A stretch of DNA of 64,000 nt from Streptomyces noursei (GTDB lineage: Bacteria; Actinomycetota; Actinomycetes; Streptomycetales; Streptomycetaceae), in contig NZ_LWBU01000101.1 of NCBI RefSeq assembly GCF_001646665.1, positions 124,001 to 188,000 of the forward strand, in the 5' to 3' direction. This document shows positions 1 to 8,942 of the stretch, piece by piece. Made by a program: the position numbers and the translations under genes. A model generated the notes under the pieces. It worked only from the letters and a program-made list of their open reading frames with translations. It did not search any database and had not been told where the DNA came from. Numbering within the stretch: position 1 is the stretch's first letter; each line of letters opens with the position of its first letter.

Positions 1-124
1 CGACGCCATCGGCGGGGACCTGGACGAGCACCGAGAGATCCTCCAGCACGCCGGCAACCGACCTGAGACCGCACCGGCGAAGCCGCCGGCCCCTGCTCCA
101 CTCGTCGTACGGCGGCGCCGGTGA
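1..124 (+). CDS. 3' end of an upstream gene (partial, unknown)
   Basis: The reading frame is open from the window edge to a TGA at 122-124 and encodes about 40 residues. It is acidic at first, then has a Pro/Ala-rich linker and ends in four arginines. The stop overlaps the GTG of the next gene (GTGA), so the two are translationally coupled, like most genes in this backbone. Too little is present to assign a function; it is probably another gene of the conjugative-element operon. Confidence 0.6.
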   Translation, partial: DAIGGDLDEHREILQHAGNRPETAPAKPPAPAPLVVRRRR

Positions 125-924
125 AGAGGAAGCAGTGGCAGGGCTGGGGGGTCGGCGAGCAGGCGCAGCAGCACTACCTTGTCGAGCCCCGCGCCCTCGC
201 CGGCGGCGGTGACCTCCGGCACGTCTCCGAGTTCCTGCGCGCTTCGGGTTGGCGGGACAAGTCCAAGGCGGGCGGTCCCCTTGCCATGGAAAGCCCGGAC
301 CGCGCGGTCCGTATCACCTACGACCCCTTCGTACTGCCCGGCGGGTGGACCATCCACGGTGCCGCGAGCGGACATCAAGAGCAGTGGTGGGCAGTCCTCG
401 GGCGGCAAACGCCGGTGGAGATCGTCGCCGGTCTCACCGACGCCCTCACCCGCCCCCGCTCCGCGCACGCCCCCAACGTGTGGGCACCTTTGCGCGAGCA
501 GGGGTGGGACCGTCCGCCCAACGCCGAGCACGTGACCGCGACCAGCCCCGACGGCAGCGCCTGGATGCAGTTCCACCAGGGCCCTGACGGCGAGGCGATG
601 TGGTGGTCCGGGGCGAAGGACAAGCAAGGCAACGGCTGGACAGCCCAGTTCGCCCCCAGCACCCCGATGCACCTGGTGGAAGCCTTCTCGACCGCGCTCG
701 CCAGCCCCGAACCCGTGATGCGCCCGCTCGGACGGGTTCCACACAGCGCCCAGATCCGCACCACGTCCGTGTCCGTCCTGCCCTCCCAGCTCAGCGCCTG
801 GCAGCAGGCCCGGATCACCGCCGCCCGCGCCGCCACCTGGGCTCGCAACGCCGCCCGCAGTAGCCGGCCCCGCACCGCGGCCCGCCCCCACGCCAACGCT
901 GGTGGCGCCCGCACCTACCGCTGA
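121..924 (+). CDS. DUF317 family protein
   Basis: A 267-residue protein with two DUF317-type repeats: residues about 20-105 begin with VEPRALAGGGDLRHVSEFL, and about 115-200 contain a GWDRPP...DGSAWMQF core. Each repeat ends in a helix of the type TPVEIVAGLTDAL. The C-terminus is a basic, low-complexity Arg/Ala tail. DUF317 proteins are a Streptomyces-specific family often found on conjugative plasmids and ICEs next to the coupling ATPase. Their biochemical role is unknown. The GTG start overlaps the upstream stop. It is the first of three intact DUF317 genes in this operon; a fourth lies at 12.3 kb. Confidence 0.85.
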   Translation: MKRKQWQGWGVGEQAQQHYLVEPRALAGGGDLRHVSEFLRASGWRDKSKAGGPLAMESPDRAVRITYDPFVLPGGWTIHGAASGHQEQWWAVLGRQTPVEIVAGLTDALTRPRSAHAPNVWAPLREQGWDRPPNAEHVTATSPDGSAWMQFHQGPDGEAMWWSGAKDKQGNGWTAQFAPSTPMHLVEAFSTALASPEPVMRPLGRVPHSAQIRTTSVSVLPSQLSAWQQARITAARAATWARNAARSSRPRTAARPHANAGGARTYR

Positions 925-954
925 TCACCCTCACCCCACGAACCGAGGAGCTTG

Positions 955-1311
955 ATGCCCGCACTCACCCCGGACACGGTCCGCACGGCGACCGAGACCC
1001 TTTCCCTTCTTGCCGACTACCTGCGTGAGAGCCCCGACCCCGAAGAGGCGCTCGCCCTCGTCGCGCCTCTGCTCGACGAGTACACGGGCCTGCCCGTCCA
1101 GCTCGCCGACACCTTGCGCGCCCTCGCCCGCGCCGTGCAGGACCACCCGGACACCCCGCGCACCCCAGAAGTCGGCTTCCTGATCACGGACCTGCGCACC
1201 GCCGCATGGGAGCAGGCAGACCAGCACACCCTCCACTACGTCCTGGACGGCCTCCGGGGCCTGTACGGCAGCGCCGTCGCCACCGAGCCGGAGTGCGGCT
1301 CGTGCCGCTGA
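955..1311 (+). CDS. small acidic helical protein, unknown
   Basis: A 118-residue, mostly alpha-helical, acidic protein without transmembrane segments or a recognisable motif; it ends in a Cys-Gly-Ser-Cys pattern. I start it at ATG 955 because a clear GAGGAG lies at 945-950; a TTG three bases earlier is also in frame. Its end overlaps the next DUF317 gene by 10 bases, which places it in the same transcript. Function not recognised. Its position among DUF317 genes suggests an element-maintenance or transfer accessory role, but that is inference. Confidence 0.7.
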   Translation: MPALTPDTVRTATETLSLLADYLRESPDPEEALALVAPLLDEYTGLPVQLADTLRALARAVQDHPDTPRTPEVGFLITDLRTAAWEQADQHTLHYVLDGLRGLYGSAVATEPECGSCR

Positions 1312-2141
1312 GCGAACGGCAGCTCGCCGCCTTCGCCGACAAGCACGCCTGGCGGATCCCGTTCGACACCAGCCCCCGCCACCTCGCCGGCCCCGGAGAC
1401 GCCCGCCACGTCACCCACGGCCTGGCCGCCGCCGGATGGAGACCCACCGCCGACCCGCTCAGCGCCGAGATCGTCCTGCGCAGCCCCGATCAGCGGCACA
1501 GCCTGCATTTCGACCCGCAGTCCGCCACCTCCGCGTGGTGGCGGCTGCGGGCCGAGCCCACCGGCAGCGAACCGGGCTGGTACGCCGAGTTCGGCGAACT
1601 CGTCCCCGCCGAGGTCCTCGCCGCCCTCACCGACGCCCTCGTCGCACCTGCACCCGCCGAGCCGGCCAACCCCCTGCCAGCGCTGGAAGCTGCCGGCTGG
1701 CTCATCGACGGCCGCGGGGCCGCCGTCTCCGATCCACCGGGATGCAGGGTGGAGCGCCGGCCCAAGAAGGGCGACGGCACCGTGCCGTGGCGCGAACCAG
1801 ACCGTACGTCCTGGCACATCGACGTCCGGGACCACCCCCGACCCTTCGCTGCGAGCCCCCGGATCTGGCACGCCTGGTTCGACGGCAACACACCGGAGCA
1901 CCTCGTGACCGCCTTCATCACCACGCTCGCTGACCGCGCCCCGCTCCAGCGCGGCATGTACGACCGCACCGCCCACGGCGCCGTTCAGAAGCCGAGCCCG
2001 CTCACCCCGGAGCAGGTCGTCGAGGCCCACGCCGCCCGACTCGCCGGCATCCGCAGGCAGGCCCGCGGCGCGCGCCGCCGGCCAGAGGCCATGACGCTCC
2101 CGGCGAAGGAAAGCACCACCCGTTCCACCGCCCGCCGCTGA
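1302..2141 (+). CDS. DUF317 family protein
   Basis: A 279-residue protein with two DUF317-type repeats. The first starts near residue 20 with TSPRHLAGPGDARHVTHGL; the second is around residues 120-205 and contains a tryptophan-rich core and HAWFDGNTPEHLVTAF. It has a basic C-terminal tail. The start is set at GTG 1302 because GGAG lies 8 bases upstream and the homology begins just after it; the frame stays open upstream to 1206, but that part would run through the preceding gene. It overlaps that gene by 10 bases, which points to coupled translation. Biochemical role unknown, as for the family. Confidence 0.85.
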   Translation: MPLSERQLAAFADKHAWRIPFDTSPRHLAGPGDARHVTHGLAAAGWRPTADPLSAEIVLRSPDQRHSLHFDPQSATSAWWRLRAEPTGSEPGWYAEFGELVPAEVLAALTDALVAPAPAEPANPLPALEAAGWLIDGRGAAVSDPPGCRVERRPKKGDGTVPWREPDRTSWHIDVRDHPRPFAASPRIWHAWFDGNTPEHLVTAFITTLADRAPLQRGMYDRTAHGAVQKPSPLTPEQVVEAHAARLAGIRRQARGARRRPEAMTLPAKESTTRSTARR

Positions 2142-2191
2142 TCCCGATAGGACACCCCACAATTTCCCTCGATCCCGCCGCACACCGCGAG

Positions 2192-2737
2192 ATGCTGCGT
2201 CACCTCGACGCCTTCATCCGCGACAGCAAGAAGATCCTCGACGCCTGGGACGCGTACTCCGACGAGCACACCGGCCTCGACGGCTGGCCGTACGACGACC
2301 ACGCCTACGGACTCCGCCAGAGCCAGCGCGACGCCGACACCGCCGCCGCATTCGAAACCGTCCACGCTGGCGCCCGCCACCTGCTGGCCACCGCCGAGAC
2401 GCAGCTCGCCCAACTCCCCTCCCACGCGGTACAGAGCCGCTGGGTATGGCAGCTGGGCGTCCTGCAGAATGCGCTCGGCCGCCTGGATGTACTGCATGAG
2501 GAATGGCGGCAGACGCGCGACAGCCTCGCTGCCGCCTGCCCCGGAATCCCGGCGTACGACGACGCCCTCGCCGAGTACCACGCCGAAGCCTGGAGCTACC
2601 TCGACGACTGGGCCTCCCGCGGCCAGGCCGTCCTCGACATCAACACAGCTGCCCGCCACGCCCCCTCGACCCTGGCCCCGCCACCGACCGCGACCACGGT
2701 CCCCGCGTCCGGCCGGGCCAGCACGGTGCGGAGGTGA
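2192..2737 (+). CDS. unknown helical protein of the ICE operon
   Basis: About 181 residues, almost entirely helical. It is rich in aromatic and acidic residues (KKILDAWDAYSDEHTGLDGW; later VWQLGVLQNALGRLDVL) and has a Pro/Thr tail. No catalytic motif or membrane segment is visible. ATG 2192 has no good ribosome-binding site. The frame continues upstream into plausible protein (ISLDPAAHRE) to an ATT at 2162 that is preceded by GATAGGA, so the real start may be the rare ATT codon. The gene ends 2 bases before the next gene's ATG and sits in the DUF317 run. Function unknown. Confidence 0.7.
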   Translation: MLRHLDAFIRDSKKILDAWDAYSDEHTGLDGWPYDDHAYGLRQSQRDADTAAAFETVHAGARHLLATAETQLAQLPSHAVQSRWVWQLGVLQNALGRLDVLHEEWRQTRDSLAAACPGIPAYDDALAEYHAEAWSYLDDWASRGQAVLDINTAARHAPSTLAPPPTATTVPASGRASTVRR

Positions 2738-2739
2738 CC

Positions 2740-3513
2740 ATGCCGAAGTCCCCCGAGATCGTCGATGTCGACTTCGTCGCCCCTCGGCACCTGGCCGGAG
2801 GCGGAGATCCCTCCTGGGTCACCGTCCCTCTCCATCGGGCCTGCGGCTGGAGCTACGGCCACGACCCCCTGATGCCGCGCGTCATCCTCTCCAGCCCCGA
2901 CCAGAGGGCCCTCCTCCGGCTCGAGCCCGACCCGGACGGCCAGTGGTGGACGCTCCACCACGCCCACCAGCCCGACCGGCCCGCCTGGTACGCGAGCTTC
3001 GGTGCCCGCACCCCGGTCGAACTCATCGCCGCTTTCACCGACACCCTCACCAGTCCCGCCGTCGATCCTGCTGACGACTGGGACCCGCTGGAACCGCTCC
3101 AGAAATCCGGCTGGTCACCGGCCTACAGCCACAACCGTCTCGCCTCGGCCGACGGCACGATCCGCGTCGAGGTCAACGAGACCACCGGCTGCTGGTGGGT
3201 CGGAGCCGCCCTCGATCGCACCGGCCCTCCTCTGTGGCAGGCCCGATTCGGCGAGCACACGCCGCCCCACCTGATCACCGCGTTCACCGCAGCACTGACC
3301 GACCCCAGCCCGGTGCTGCGTACGGCCTCCGTCATCAACCTCCCCACTCGGGGCCCGGATCTCATCACCGTCACGCGGCGGGAAGTCCCCGCCGCGCACG
3401 TCGCCTCCGCCCTGGAAGAACGCGTCCACGCCCTCGCCGCGCGCCGCGCCAGCACGCCGGCGAGTCCGAGCCCCCTTCGACGGTCACCGGCCAAGAACAC
3501 CCGCAGCCGCTAA
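2740..3513 (+). CDS. DUF317 family protein
   Basis: A 257-residue protein with two DUF317 repeats. The first covers residues about 12-105 (VAPRHLAGGGDPSWVTVPL, then PDQRALLRLEPDPDGQWW); the second covers about 112-200 (LQKSGWSPAYSHNRLASADG, then HTPPHLITAFTAALTD). The start is ATG 2740, with GCGGAGG about 5 bases upstream; the longer open frame back to 2503 lies inside the preceding gene and does not look like protein. The C-terminal 50 residues are basic and Ser/Pro-rich. It immediately precedes the coupling ATPase gene, the usual neighbourhood of this family in Streptomyces elements. Confidence 0.85.
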   Translation: MPKSPEIVDVDFVAPRHLAGGGDPSWVTVPLHRACGWSYGHDPLMPRVILSSPDQRALLRLEPDPDGQWWTLHHAHQPDRPAWYASFGARTPVELIAAFTDTLTSPAVDPADDWDPLEPLQKSGWSPAYSHNRLASADGTIRVEVNETTGCWWVGAALDRTGPPLWQARFGEHTPPHLITAFTAALTDPSPVLRTASVINLPTRGPDLITVTRREVPAAHVASALEERVHALAARRASTPASPSPLRRSPAKNTRSR

Positions 3514-3546
3514 CCCCTTCGTCCCCGCCCGGAAGCACGTAGCCCT

Positions 3547-5334
3547 TTGCCACCCTCCTCCAACCCTTCCTCCGACGGGTACGACCTCGTCCTGCGCCTC
3601 CTCCTCGGCGTGCTCGGCGTCGTCGTCCCGCTGTCCCATCTCGCCTGGCTGTCCGGCAACATCACCGCATGGCTGACCGCCGACCACTGGGCGCCCTACC
3701 AGCCGACCGCCGCCCTGCTCCACCCTGACCAGCTCTGGCCCCAGGTCGGAGAAACGTCCCTGCTCATCGGCGCTCGGATCGTCCCGATCGCAGCCCTGCT
3801 CGCGCTCGGCGCCGTGACCGGCGTCCTGTGGGCGCGGCACAAGAGCCGCGGCGGCGGCCGGAAGAAGATCAGCGGCATGGCCAAGGCCCGGGACATCGAG
3901 CCGCTGATGGCCAAGGCGATCACCGCCAAGGCCCGCTCGCTGCGCCCGAGCCTGAAGGACACCAAGCACATCGAGGCCCGCGACACCGGCATCTTGCTCG
4001 GCAACCTGCAGGGCACCAAGCACGAGGTGCGCATGGGCTATGAGGATGTGGCCGTCGCCATCATGGCGCCGCGCTCGGGTAAGACCACCTCGCTCGCGAT
4101 CCCCTCCGTACTCGCCGCGCCCGGCCCGGTTCTGCTGACCTCGAACAAGGCTGCGGGTGATGCGTTCACCGCCACCTACGACGCCCGCGCACGCGTCGGT
4201 CGGGTGTGGTCGATGGATCCGCAGCAGATCGCGCACGCAGCACGCGAGATGTGGTGGAACCCGTTGGCGGACGCCAAAACCCTGGACGGCGCCGGGCGGT
4301 TGGCCGGCCACTTCCTCGCCGCCTCGGTGGACGCGAGCCAGCAGGGTGACTTCTGGTCCAAGGCCGGATCTAACATCCTGTCCCAGTTGTTCCTGGCCGC
4401 GGCCCTCGACGAGCGGCCGATCACCGACGTCATGCAGTGGCTGGCCTTCCCCGCCGACCGCACTCCACTCGACATCCTCCGTGACCACGACTTCGCCGCC
4501 GTCGCCGCCCAGCTCAAGGGGACGGTCGAGGGACCGCCGGAGACGCGCGATGGCATCTACGAGACCGCCCGCCAGTATGCCGCCGCGCTGCTGAACAGCG
4601 AGATCGCCGCCTGGGTCACCCCGCAGAAGGACGTGCGCGAGTTCCGTCCGGCCGAGTTCGTCACGTCCACCGACACGCTCTTCCTGTTGAGCAAGGACGG
4701 CGGAGGCGGCGCCAGCGCGCTGATCGCCGCGTGCGCGGACTCGGTGATGCGCGCCGCGACCGCGCAGGCCGAGCGCGCCGGCGGGCGGCTCGACCCGCCG
4801 ATGCTCGCGATCCTCGACGAGGCCGCCAACGTGTGCAAAATTTCGGACCTTCCGGACTTGTACTCGCACCTCGGCTCCCGCGGGATCATCCCTATCACGA
4901 TCCTGCAGTCCTACCGCCAGGGCCAGAAGGTCTGGGGGGACGCGGGCATGGACGCCATGTGGTCCGCGTCCACCGTCAAGGTGATCGGCTCCGGCATCGA
5001 CGACCCCGACTTCGCCGACAAGCTGTCCCGGCTGATCGGCGACCACGACGTCGAGACGACGTCCACCTCACATTCCGAGTCCGGCAAGTCGACCTCCGTG
5101 TCGATGCGACAGGAGCGGATCCTGCCGGCCGACGCGATCCGCGCCCTGCCCAAGGGCACCGCGCTGTGCTTCGCCACCGGCATGCGCGCCGCGATGCTCG
5201 ACCTTCGCCCGTGGTACTTGGAGCCCGGCGCCGACGAACTGGCCGCCGCCTCCAAGCGGGCCTCCGACGGCATCACTAAGCGGGCGGTCGCCAAGCACAC
5301 ACCGAGGCAGACCGACTTCGGGACGGCAGCATGA
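3547..5334 (+). CDS. VirD4/TraG-type conjugative coupling ATPase
   Basis: A 595-residue type IV coupling protein, the membrane ATPase that delivers DNA to the conjugation channel. Two N-terminal membrane segments (about residues 12-32 and 72-95) are followed by a cytoplasmic ATPase. Walker A is an APRSGKT variant (K179). Walker B is MLAILDEAANV, and a glutamine-containing QSYRQGQ motif follows, as in TraG/VirD4 proteins. The TTG start is preceded by GGAAG. Its stop overlaps the next ATG (ATGA). Its presence suggests that the element uses single-strand, relaxase-type transfer rather than the FtsK/TraB type, but the relaxase is not in this window. Confidence 0.88.
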   Translation: MPPSSNPSSDGYDLVLRLLLGVLGVVVPLSHLAWLSGNITAWLTADHWAPYQPTAALLHPDQLWPQVGETSLLIGARIVPIAALLALGAVTGVLWARHKSRGGGRKKISGMAKARDIEPLMAKAITAKARSLRPSLKDTKHIEARDTGILLGNLQGTKHEVRMGYEDVAVAIMAPRSGKTTSLAIPSVLAAPGPVLLTSNKAAGDAFTATYDARARVGRVWSMDPQQIAHAAREMWWNPLADAKTLDGAGRLAGHFLAASVDASQQGDFWSKAGSNILSQLFLAAALDERPITDVMQWLAFPADRTPLDILRDHDFAAVAAQLKGTVEGPPETRDGIYETARQYAAALLNSEIAAWVTPQKDVREFRPAEFVTSTDTLFLLSKDGGGGASALIAACADSVMRAATAQAERAGGRLDPPMLAILDEAANVCKISDLPDLYSHLGSRGIIPITILQSYRQGQKVWGDAGMDAMWSASTVKVIGSGIDDPDFADKLSRLIGDHDVETTSTSHSESGKSTSVSMRQERILPADAIRALPKGTALCFATGMRAAMLDLRPWYLEPGADELAAASKRASDGITKRAVAKHTPRQTDFGTAA

Positions 5335-6314
5335 GATCGATACGACTCCCCGATGGTGCCCGGCTCGCCACCTACGTCGACGGTCCCGCCCAAGCACCCG
5401 TGACGGCAGTCCTCGTGCACGGGCTCTCGGTCACCGCTGCCCTGTGGCGCTCGCACGTACCACTCCTGCTGCGCGAGGGGATGCGCGTCGTGCGCTACGA
5501 CCAGCGCGCGCACGGCTACTCAACCCGCGGCACCGCCGCCCTGAGCCTCAACCAACTGGCCGACGACCTCGCCCAGGTTCTTGAAATGACAGCGCCACGC
5601 GGCCCGCTCGTGCTCGCCGGCCACTCCATGGGAGCGATGACGCTCATGCGCCTGGTCGCGCGCCACCCCCACCTCGCGCCCCGCATCCGCGGGCTGGTGC
5701 TGATCTCGCCCCCGTACGCCGGTATCAGCACCCGCACGGGCACCGGCCCGGCCCAGTCCATCCTCACGCTGGGCCGCAACCTTCTCGCGTCAGCGTGCAC
5801 GCACGCGCCGTACCTGCTCGATATGGTCCGGCGGCACCTTCCCACCACCAACCGGTGGGCGCTGCACTCACACGCACGGCCCGCGTCCGATGGGCCGCCG
5901 TTGCCGTGCCGGCAGGGCCTGCACGCCACGGTGACCGGCGACATCGCCGCCCTGTGGCACGACCTCGCCGACCAGCAGCCCGACCCCCATCCGCTGCAGC
6001 AGCTCGGCGCGCGGGTCCACCTTGTGGCCGGAAGCCTCGACGCCCACATCCCGCCCGAGCAGACCGCTCGTCTTGCCACTTGTCTGCCCAGCGCCCATCT
6101 GGAAACCGTCCCGGACGCCACCCACGCACTGCCCCTACGCCACGCACAGCTGGTCACCGACCGAATCTCCCGCTGCGCCTCCCCACCGTTTCTCTCTGAC
6201 CGATCTCCCGGAGCCACACCACCCCATGCCTCCGCTCAACCTTGTACTGGTCGTGCCGCGGAGACGCGGACGCGCCGACGCAGGACGACTTCGGGCTGGC
6301 CACTTGATACTTGA
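5331..6314 (+). CDS. alpha/beta hydrolase
   Basis: A 327-residue alpha/beta-hydrolase. The N-terminal strand region VTAVLVHGL supplies the oxyanion-hole HG. The nucleophile elbow is GHSMG, the acid is probably in the GSLDAHIP segment, and the catalytic His is in VPDATHALP. No signal peptide is seen, so it is likely cytoplasmic; the substrate is unknown. It is coupled to the ATPase gene by an ATGA overlap. The last 30 residues are a basic low-complexity tail overlapping the methyltransferase gene by 89 bases, so the functional fold probably ends near 6190. Such hydrolases are common passengers in Streptomyces element operons. Confidence 0.82.
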   Translation: MRSIRLPDGARLATYVDGPAQAPVTAVLVHGLSVTAALWRSHVPLLLREGMRVVRYDQRAHGYSTRGTAALSLNQLADDLAQVLEMTAPRGPLVLAGHSMGAMTLMRLVARHPHLAPRIRGLVLISPPYAGISTRTGTGPAQSILTLGRNLLASACTHAPYLLDMVRRHLPTTNRWALHSHARPASDGPPLPCRQGLHATVTGDIAALWHDLADQQPDPHPLQQLGARVHLVAGSLDAHIPPEQTARLATCLPSAHLETVPDATHALPLRHAQLVTDRISRCASPPFLSDRSPGATPPHASAQPCTGRAAETRTRRRRTTSGWPLDT

Positions 6315-7575
6315 TCTCTTCGCGGGACCGGGTGGCTGGAGCCGGGCCCTGGCAGTGCTCGGTGCGCGGGATATCGGCCTGGAATGGGACGAGTGGGCCT
6401 GTAAGACCCGAGCAGCGGCCGGGCAGTTGACCGTCCGGACCGATGTTGCGATGTATCCGACGTGGCCCTGGGTCGGCCGGACACGCGGGCTGATCGCGTC
6501 TCCTCCGTGCCAGGCGTGGAGCATGGCCGGCAAACGCCTCGGCCTGGTTGACCAGCCGCTCGTACACGAGGCCGTCGAGAACCTCGCCGCCGGACGCGAC
6601 ACCCGCGAACGCCTCCTCGCCGCCTGCCGCGACGAACGCTCCCTGCTCGCGGCCGAGCCCATGCGCTACCTCCACGCCCTGAACATGGTCGGCGAGCCGG
6701 AGTGGGTTGCCATGGAGGAAGTACCCGACGTCCTGCCCCTGTGGAGGCAGTACGCGGCCGTGCTCCGCGGCTGGGGATTCTCCGTCTGGACGGGCATCCT
6801 CAACGCCGCCGACTACGGCGTACCGCAGACCAGGAGGCGGGCGATCCTGCTCGCCTCCCGGGTCCGTACGGCTCAACCCCCCGCTCCGACGCATGCCCGA
6901 CTCGGCGAACCCGACTCGCTGTTCGGCCCGGGCCGCGTCCGCTGGGTCAGCATGGCCGAGGCACTGGGGTGGGGCGCCACCGACCGGCCCGTGCCCACCG
7001 TGTGCGCCGGCGGCGGGCCCGGCGGCGGCCCCGAACCCTTCCCTTCCGGCTCCCGTAAGACACTGTCCGACGCCCGGGAACGCGGCACCTGGACGCCGCG
7101 GCCGGACGGGGTCGTCCTGCAGTCCCGCCGCGAAGGCGCGGGATGGGCGGCCCGGCACGGAACCCGCGAGAACCGCTCCGCGACCGCTCCGGCGCCGACC
7201 TTCACCGCCGAGGCGCGCCGCTGGTCATGGTCACTGCGCAGCAACAACCAGGCCAACGCCACCGTCCGGGCCCTGTCCGAGCCGGCCGGGACGCTGTTCT
7301 TCGGTCACCGCGCCAATGAGTGCACCTGGGTCGCCGAGCCTTCCGCCGGGCTGGAGGCGGACACGGAGGTGGCGCCCGTCCCGGACCCGATCCGGATCAC
7401 CGCGCGTGAGGCCGGCATCCTGCAGACCTTCCCGGCCGATTACCCCTGGGCCGGCAACAAGGGCCAGCAGTTCTCGCAGATCGGCAACGCCGTGCCCCCG
7501 CTGCTCGCGGCCCACCTCCTGGCCCCGCACCTGAACGTGCCCCTCAACCCCGACGACTTCGCCCTGGCCGCCTGA
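6226..7575 (+). CDS. C5-cytosine DNA methyltransferase
   Basis: A 449-residue 5-methylcytosine methyltransferase. Motif I is LDLFAGPGGW (residues about 29-38), which binds SAM. Motif IV is ASPPCQAWS, with catalytic C95. Motif VI is EEVPDV (usually ENV). Motif VIII is QTRRRAIL. Motifs IX-X are at the C-terminus, with GILQTFPADYPW and QIGNAVPP. The start is ATG 6226 with CCGGAG upstream; a later TTG (6304) just before motif I is possible. No cognate restriction gene adjoins it. An orphan methyltransferase on a conjugative element is usually read as protection against host restriction. Confidence 0.9.
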   Translation: MPPLNLVLVVPRRRGRADAGRLRAGHLILDLFAGPGGWSRALAVLGARDIGLEWDEWACKTRAAAGQLTVRTDVAMYPTWPWVGRTRGLIASPPCQAWSMAGKRLGLVDQPLVHEAVENLAAGRDTRERLLAACRDERSLLAAEPMRYLHALNMVGEPEWVAMEEVPDVLPLWRQYAAVLRGWGFSVWTGILNAADYGVPQTRRRAILLASRVRTAQPPAPTHARLGEPDSLFGPGRVRWVSMAEALGWGATDRPVPTVCAGGGPGGGPEPFPSGSRKTLSDARERGTWTPRPDGVVLQSRREGAGWAARHGTRENRSATAPAPTFTAEARRWSWSLRSNNQANATVRALSEPAGTLFFGHRANECTWVAEPSAGLEADTEVAPVPDPIRITAREAGILQTFPADYPWAGNKGQQFSQIGNAVPPLLAAHLLAPHLNVPLNPDDFALAA

Positions 7576-8696
7576 TGCCGCACATACCCGGTCCCGACGA
7601 GGACGGCCTCGAGGCGATCCCGCCGCCGCAGGCGGTGTTCCACGTCGAGCAGGCCCTCCTCGGCGCTCTCCTGCTCGAACCGCGGCGCCTGCGCGACTTG
7701 GCGGGCATCGGCCCGGAGTCGTTCTCCACCGCCGCTCACGCCGCCCTGTTCGCCGCGATCCGCTCCCTGCCAGCCCCCGACCCGGCCGAGCACGCCAAAA
7801 GCACGCAGTGGCTCGACGCCGTACTCACCGCCGCCCGGGAGCACGCACGCGGCCTGAACGCCCCCTACCTCCACACCATGATCCAGGTCTGCCCATGGCC
7901 CCGGCACGCGCCCGCGTACGCCCGCATGATCGAGGCAGATCACTGCCGACGCCAGCTGGCCACCGCCGCCCAGCGGCTCATGCACACCGCCCGCGACGCC
8001 TCGCTCCCGCAGCGCGTCGCCACCACCCTCGATGCGGCCGACGTCCTCGCCACCGTGGTGGATGACGCCGCCGCCCGGTTCCCACCACACGCCGGCTCCC
8101 TGCCCCGCACGCCGGTACCCGTGCCGACCACACCCCACGACGAGGAAGCGGCCGACGAGGAGCGACTGCTCCTCGCGACCGCGACCGCGTACCCCAGCGG
8201 CATCGAGCAGATGCGCTGGCTGACCCCCGGCGACTTCACGCAGCCCGTGCACGGCGGGCTGTGGCAGTGCCTGACCACCCTCCTCCGCCGCAGCACGCCC
8301 GTCGACCCCGTGACCGTCCTCTGGGAAGCGCAGCACCGCGGCCTCCTGGGCACCGGCGCCGACCCACGTGAGCTGCTGGACCTGCTGGCCGGGCCGGTCG
8401 GTTCCCCAGAACACTGGGGCGAGCGCGTCCTGCAGCGCGCCGTCCTGGCCACCGCTCACCACACCGGCCGGGGCATCGAGGCGTTCACTCAGGACCCGGC
8501 CACCACGCCGTACCAGCTCGTCGTCGGCAGCCGTCGCGCGCTCGCGGACCTATCAGCCGTACGGACCCGATGGCAGCACGCCACCTCCCCCTCACCGACG
8601 CCGACCGACCAGCCCGGGCGCGTCAGGTCCACTGGCGTGCCCCGGGCCGGCCCGCCGCGGACCACCACTCCGCCCGCCGCACGCAATTCGCGCTGA
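7575..8696 (+). CDS. DnaB-like N-terminal domain protein without helicase motor
   Basis: A 373-residue protein with two helical DnaB-N-type modules. The first is at residues about 15-60 (FHVEQALLGALLLEP, then ARDLAGIGPESF-like text); the second is around 190-300 (DEERLLLATATAYP, then GDFTQPVHGGLWQCL). The RecA-like ATPase domain, its P-loop and the DnaB C-terminal motifs are absent, so it is not a helicase. It may instead bind primase or the host DnaB, as the DnaB N-domain does in replisomes. The ATG overlaps the methyltransferase stop (TGATG). The C-terminal 40 residues are low-complexity Pro/Thr. Confidence 0.78.
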   Translation: MPHIPGPDEDGLEAIPPPQAVFHVEQALLGALLLEPRRLRDLAGIGPESFSTAAHAALFAAIRSLPAPDPAEHAKSTQWLDAVLTAAREHARGLNAPYLHTMIQVCPWPRHAPAYARMIEADHCRRQLATAAQRLMHTARDASLPQRVATTLDAADVLATVVDDAAARFPPHAGSLPRTPVPVPTTPHDEEAADEERLLLATATAYPSGIEQMRWLTPGDFTQPVHGGLWQCLTTLLRRSTPVDPVTVLWEAQHRGLLGTGADPRELLDLLAGPVGSPEHWGERVLQRAVLATAHHTGRGIEAFTQDPATTPYQLVVGSRRALADLSAVRTRWQHATSPSPTPTDQPGRVRSTGVPRAGPPRTTTPPAARNSR

Positions 8697-8760
8697 ACCC
8701 CCGCCCGCCGGTCGTCGGGTCCTCTGTTGACTCGGCGACCGGCATAAGGAGCCCCACTCC

Positions 8761-8930
8761 GTGACGACATCCGCCATGGCCAGCTCCTCATCCACGCCCA
8801 CGCCGAGGACGGCCACACCACCGTCGCGGTCGGCACCTACCTCGGCAGCGGCAAGAGCGTCTATCTCCACGGCCAGACCCCGCCCCCTTGGTCCCGGCAA
8901 CCCAGCTGCGCACCACGTAGGGGCTGTGGG
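8761..8930 (+). pseudogene. 5' remnant of an ICE backbone gene, truncated by cassette insertion
   Basis: A good AAGGAG (8746-8751) precedes GTG 8761. That frame soon becomes Ser/Thr/Pro nonsense, while the frame one base earlier reads like real protein (DDIRHGQLLIHAHAEDGHTT, then GTYLGSGKSVYLHGQ) from 8763 to about 8872. The simplest reading is a one-base deletion right after the start plus loss of the 3' part at about 8880-8935, where the nuclease cassette begins. The parent family was not recognised. Confidence 0.5.
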
Positions 8931-8942
8931 GTAATAGCTGCC

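Noticed and set aside
5331..6314. The alpha/beta hydrolase as part of a toxin or defence pair with the methyltransferase
   Set aside because: The genes overlap only through a low-complexity tail, and similar hydrolases occur alone in element operons. No restriction-type activity is suggested.
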